DNA of 64,000 bases from Pseudomonas brassicacearum. Its GTDB lineage: Bacteria > Pseudomonadota > Gammaproteobacteria > Pseudomonadales > Pseudomonadaceae. Below are positions 61,091 through 64,000 of this stretch, one piece after another. Made by a program: the position numbers and the translations under genes. How positions within the stretch are numbered: the first letter of the stretch is position 1; the number at the start of each line of letters is the position of its first letter. Under the pieces are notes generated by a model. It saw only the letters and a program-made list of their open reading frames with translations, ran no database searches and had not been told where the DNA came from. The stretch covers positions 6,588,397 through 6,652,396 of the forward strand of contig NZ_CP007410.1 of assembly GCF_000585995.1 (NCBI RefSeq), in the 5' to 3' direction.

Positions 61091-62773
61091 TTACGCCTCG
61101 GCTTTTTTCGTAGCCGCTTCGATCTTACGCGTGATGTACCACTGTTGAGTAATGGACAACACGTTGTTCACAACCCAGTACAGCACCAAGCCAGCCGGGA
61201 ACCAGAGGAAGAAGAAGGTGAAGATAATCGGCATCATCTTCATGACCTTCGCTTGCATCGGGTCCGGAGGTGTCGGGTTCAGCTGCTGCTGGATGAACAT
61301 GGTCGCGCCCATGATGATCGGCAGGATGAAGAACGGATCCTTGATCGACAGGTCGGTAATCCACAGCATGAACGGTGCCTGACGCATCTCCACGCTTTCC
61401 AGGAGTACCCAGTACAGCGACAGGAACACCGGCATCTGTACAAGAATCGGTAAGCAACCACCCAGCGGGTTGATCTTCTCTTTCTTGTACAGCTCCATCA
61501 TGGCCTGGGACATTTTCTGCCGGTCGTCGCCATGTTGCTCTTTCAGAGCAGCCAGTTTCGGTGCGACGGCGCGCATACGAGCCATCGATTTATAGCTGGC
61601 GGCCGACAACGGGAAGAAGAGCCCCTTGATCAGCATGGTCAGGAAGATGATCGACCAGCCCCAGTTACCGACGAGGCTGTGGATATGTTGCAGCAGCCAG
61701 AAGATCGGCTGGGCAATGAACCACAGGAAACCGTAGTCCACGGTCAGTTCCAGGCCTGGGGACAACTCTTTCAATACGGCTTGGCTTTTAGGGCCGGCAT
61801 ACAGAATGGCGCTGGTTTCGGCTTTGGCACCTGGCGCAGCGGTCAACGCCGGGCCGGTGTAACCGATGATGTAGTTGCCTTTGCTGTCTTTACGCGTCTG
61901 GACGATGTTGCTTTCGCCCTTCTGCGGGATCCAGGCAGTTACAAAATAGTGCTGCAACCAGGCAACCCAACCACCTTGAACGGTTTCCTTGAGCTGCGCC
62001 TTGTCCATGTCTTTCATGGACACTTTCTTGTACGGCTCTGAACTTGTCCACAGGGCAGCGCCCAGGTAAGTCGCGGTACCGGTGGCAGTGCTCGACGACG
62101 GATCGGAACTCGCGTCGCGCTTCAGCTGCGCAAACATCGCACCGGACCAGGGCTGTGCGCTCTGGTTGTCAATCAAATAGGAAACAGTCACGTCATACAG
62201 GCCACGTTTCAAGGCGAAACGCTTGATGTAGTTGACGCCATCCTTGCTGAACTTCAGGTCCACGACCAATTGGTCCTGACCGTCAGCCAGTTGAAAAGTC
62301 TTCTTCTCGGCGGAGTAAACCGGGCGACCGGTTGCGCTTGCATCCGGGCCGTTGGTACCGATCAAGCCACTTTGGGCCAGATAGGTCAGCTCGTTACCGT
62401 TATCGAACAGCTGGAACGGAATGTCCGGATGGTCCTGGCGACGTGGATACAACGGCAGCTTCAGCTGGGCGATGTCACCACCTTGTGGATCGATTGCCAG
62501 TTCGAGCACGTCGGTCTTGACCTGAATCAGATCCTTGCTTGCGGCCACAGGGGCTTCGGCTGGGGCACTGGTATCGTTTGCCGCGCGCGGAATGTCGTCA
62601 TTGCTGGCAGCGCTGGTACCCGTAGGGGTGTCCGGCAGGCTCGGTGCGGTATTGCTGGCTGCAACATTCTGAGTCGGCAGGGCAGCCTGGCCATAGTCCT
62701 GGTTCCATTTAAGGACCATGACGTAGGACACGATTGCCAGGGCGACGATCAGGATCGTGCGTTTGATATCCAT
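61091..62773 (-). CDS. yidC: Membrane protein insertase YidC
   Basis: Inserts proteins into the inner membrane, alone or with SecYEG. The 560-residue protein starts MDIKRTILIVALAIVSYVMV (first helix). A large periplasmic domain spans about residues 60-340, and the conserved insertase core (GNWGWSIIFLTMLIKGLFFPL, then PVFLSLYWVLLESVE) has about five helices. The C terminus is basic (YITRKIEAATKKAEA). Starts 2 nt after yidD. Confidence 0.97.
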   Translation of the reverse strand: MDIKRTILIVALAIVSYVMVLKWNQDYGQAALPTQNVAASNTAPSLPDTPTGTSAASNDDIPRAANDTSAPAEAPVAASKDLIQVKTDVLELAIDPQGGDIAQLKLPLYPRRQDHPDIPFQLFDNGNELTYLAQSGLIGTNGPDASATGRPVYSAEKKTFQLADGQDQLVVDLKFSKDGVNYIKRFALKRGLYDVTVSYLIDNQSAQPWSGAMFAQLKRDASSDPSSSTATGTATYLGAALWTSSEPYKKVSMKDMDKAQLKETVQGGWVAWLQHYFVTAWIPQKGESNIVQTRKDSKGNYIIGYTGPALTAAPGAKAETSAILYAGPKSQAVLKELSPGLELTVDYGFLWFIAQPIFWLLQHIHSLVGNWGWSIIFLTMLIKGLFFPLSAASYKSMARMRAVAPKLAALKEQHGDDRQKMSQAMMELYKKEKINPLGGCLPILVQMPVFLSLYWVLLESVEMRQAPFMLWITDLSIKDPFFILPIIMGATMFIQQQLNPTPPDPMQAKVMKMMPIIFTFFFLWFPAGLVLYWVVNNVLSITQQWYITRKIEAATKKAEA

Positions 62774-62775
62774 GA

Positions 62776-63021
62776 TTACTCGGCCATCGAAGAAGAACGG
62801 GAGGTAGGGATAGGCGGAACCGGGTCATAACCGCCGGGATTCCACGGATGACAGCGACCTAAACGACGAAAGGTCAGCCAGCCACCGCGCAGAAGGCCAT
62901 GATTTTCTATGGCTTCATACGCGTAGCAGGAACAACTGGGGTAGAAACGACAGTGACTGGCCATCAGGGGACTAATGGCATAGCGATAAAACTGGATCGG
63001 AACGAGTGCCAGTTTACGCAT
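62776..63021 (-). CDS. yidD: Membrane protein insertion efficiency factor YidD
   Basis: A short 81-residue protein with the YidD pattern: [20 protein letters not shown] near residue 11, [20 protein letters not shown], then [12 protein letters not shown]. The CxxC-type cysteines ([10 protein letters not shown]) match the family. Overlaps the rnpA stop by 8 nt and sits 2 nt before yidC, consistent with a shared membrane-insertion role. Confidence 0.93.
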   Translation of the reverse strand: MRKLALVPIQFYRYAISPLMASHCRFYPSCSCYAYEAIENHGLLRGGWLTFRRLGRCHPWNPGGYDPVPPIPTSRSSSMAE

Positions 63022-63415
63022 CGGGACTGTCTACCCCTACAGTTTCGGTGTTGACTGCTGGTACTGGCTTGTTGCGTGCCAGACGCTTCCAGAGCTTGCC
63101 GAAATGCTGAATCAATTCGGGGTTTTCTACATCACCCAAACCTTTGCGCGCGACGATAACGATGTCCCAGCCGACCAGTGAATCCTGGTTCAGGCGAAAC
63201 GATTCGCGCATCAGACGTTTGAGGCGATTGCGCTGAACGGAGAGCTTGACGCTCTTTTTCCCGATAACCAGCCCTAGACGGGGGTGATCGAGATCGTTGT
63301 TGCGCGCAAGGAGCAGGAGATTTTTCCCCGGAACCTTGCCGGTAGGGGAGTCAAAGACTGCCTTGAAATGCCGGGGGGTAAGCAGACGCTTTTCCCGACT
63401 GAAGTCCTGACTCAC
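63014..63415 (-). CDS. rnpA: Ribonuclease P protein component
   Basis: Protein subunit of RNase P, which matures tRNA 5' ends. The 133-residue basic protein has the family core [18 protein letters not shown] near residue 60 and [12 protein letters not shown] near the end. Start is a GTG at 63415 ([17 protein letters not shown]), supported by P. aeruginosa and P. putida RnpA starts. The GGAG just upstream touches the GTG, an unusual spacing. 16 nt after rpmH. Confidence 0.92.
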   Translation of the reverse strand: MSQDFSREKRLLTPRHFKAVFDSPTGKVPGKNLLLLARNNDLDHPRLGLVIGKKSVKLSVQRNRLKRLMRESFRLNQDSLVGWDIVIVARKGLGDVENPELIQHFGKLWKRLARNKPVPAVNTETVGVDSPDA

Positions 63416-63431
63416 CTCCAGTGCCGGATTA

Positions 63432-63566
63432 TCAAACTGCCAGACGCGCACGACCTTTGGCGCGACGACGCGACAGGACGGCACGACCGTTCTTGGTAGC
63501 CATGCGAGCACGGAAACCGTGGGTACGAGCGCGTTTGATAGTGCTTGGTTGGAAAGTACGTTTCAT
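63432..63566 (-). CDS. rpmH: 50S ribosomal protein L34
   Basis: A 44-residue, very basic ribosomal protein: [20 protein letters not shown] at the start, then [20 protein letters not shown]. Too short for most ORF filters. It is the first gene downstream of the rpmH-dnaA origin on the minus strand, and is followed by rnpA. Confidence 0.97.
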   Translation of the reverse strand: MKRTFQPSTIKRARTHGFRARMATKNGRAVLSRRRAKGRARLAV

Positions 63567-63718
63567 GTCGTGTTACCTGGTTCGTCCACAACGGGCCGGA
63601 ATGGCCCCCGTTTTAAGAGACCGGGGATTCTAGAGAAAGCAAGCCTCTAGGTCAATTTCCAACCAGCGTTTCCTTTAAATAGATATCCGGCGCTTTGGCG
63701 GATTCACCACACAGCGCT

Positions 63719-63777
63719 AGATATAGAAATAAAGAAGGGAATTATTTAAAGCTTTTCTGTAAAGCTTATAAAAGCAA
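63719..63777. other. A+T-rich segment of the rpmH-side origin
   Basis: AGATATAGAAATAAAGAAGG followed by AATTATTTAAAGC and TTATAAAAGCAAG is rich in A and T, to the left of the DnaA boxes. It corresponds in position to 59229-59289 near mnmG. Probably the duplex-unwinding side of oriC. Confidence 0.55.
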
Positions 63778-63791
63778 GGCCCGACCCTGTC

Positions 63792-63992
63792 TGTGGATAA
63801 CCACTCTCAGCCCTTGTAATTCAGCATGTACAGAGAATGACAACTACAGGGGAAAGCAGTGGCCAGCCTGTGCTGCGCTGTCGGATAAGCTGTGTGTGGA
63901 ATGGCCAGTTATCCACAGGACGGTTACCCACAGACTTTCGCCCCCACTTGTGCAATGACCTCAGGGGCGGTTATCCACAGAGCTTATCCACT
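63792..63992. other. oriC: Origin of replication oriC (rpmH-dnaA side)
   Basis: DnaA boxes: TGTGGATAA (63792), TTATCCACA (63909) and TTATCCACA (63971), with near-matches TTACCCACA (63924) and TTATCCACT (63984). It is in the rpmH-dnaA interval, where Pseudomonas oriC is known to lie; dnaA is expected just past 64000. The 63567-64000 gap holds this region and no gene I can support. The origin may continue past the window end. Confidence 0.85.
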
Positions 63993-64000
63993 GACCGCTT

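Overview
The window is a high-GC pseudomonad chromosome, most likely from the Pseudomonas fluorescens group, and it ends at the replication origin. The right edge has the order yidC-yidD-rnpA-rpmH followed by DnaA boxes, where dnaA would be next. The atp operon, glmU-glmS, mnmG-rsmG-parA-parB and mnmE are in typical Pseudomonas positions. Scattered REP palindromes, three ParB parS sites and Zur-type operators also fit Pseudomonas. No rRNA, tRNA, CRISPR array, prophage or insertion sequence was seen.

Region by region. 0-8 kb: uvrD, a Tim44-like membrane protein, a SUKH protein, a CPA2 antiporter, an acyl-CoA thioesterase, pdxY and a DUF3301 protein. 8-15.4 kb: a zinc-starvation island. zigA and a DUF1826 gene run one way, and a small secreted protein and folE2-ABC transporter genes run the other way. 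Two Zur-type boxes of the same 15-bp sequence lie in the two promoter regions, and a second COG0523 GTPase is nearby. 15.4-18.7 kb: a DUF3617 protein, cardiolipin synthase and cyclopropane fatty acid synthase. 18.9-24.9 kb: an unusual operon of three SPFH (HflK/HflC-like) proteins, one with a 26-residue stretch holding 17 histidines, followed by a P1B-type ATPase, all joined by 4-base overlaps. 25-37 kb: lpd, a secreted 716-residue protein paired with a DUF3142 lipoprotein, a GST, a LysR regulator, an LTA-synthase-like transferase, nudK and a chemoreceptor. 37-41.2 kb: an NAD salvage locus (pncA-pncB-nadE divergent from nadD2-nrtR) with two GTACAT-type palindromes in the shared promoter region. 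41.2-43.1 kb: a hipBA toxin-antitoxin module inserted between nrtR and glmS. 43.3-54.7 kb: glmS-glmR, glmU and the nine-gene atp operon. 54.8-64 kb: parB-parA-rsmG-mnmG, mnmE, yidC-yidD-rnpA-rpmH and two origin-like DnaA-box clusters.

The genes from 41.2 kb rightward all lie on the minus strand, so they are read in the direction a fork leaving the right-hand origin would travel. The most notable observations are: (1) two collinear origin-like regions, one beside mnmG (the E. coli oriC position) and one beside rpmH, whose boxes keep an exact 4490-bp offset; (2) the triple-SPFH/His-rich/P-type ATPase operon with a possible degenerate Zur site; (3) parS sites inside or next to genes of the zinc and SPFH loci; (4) a Zur-box-linked small secreted protein of unknown function; (5) a chemoreceptor that appears to have lost the acidic residues used by amino-acid-binding dCache domains. 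Functions were assigned from motifs and remembered family features; no database search was run.
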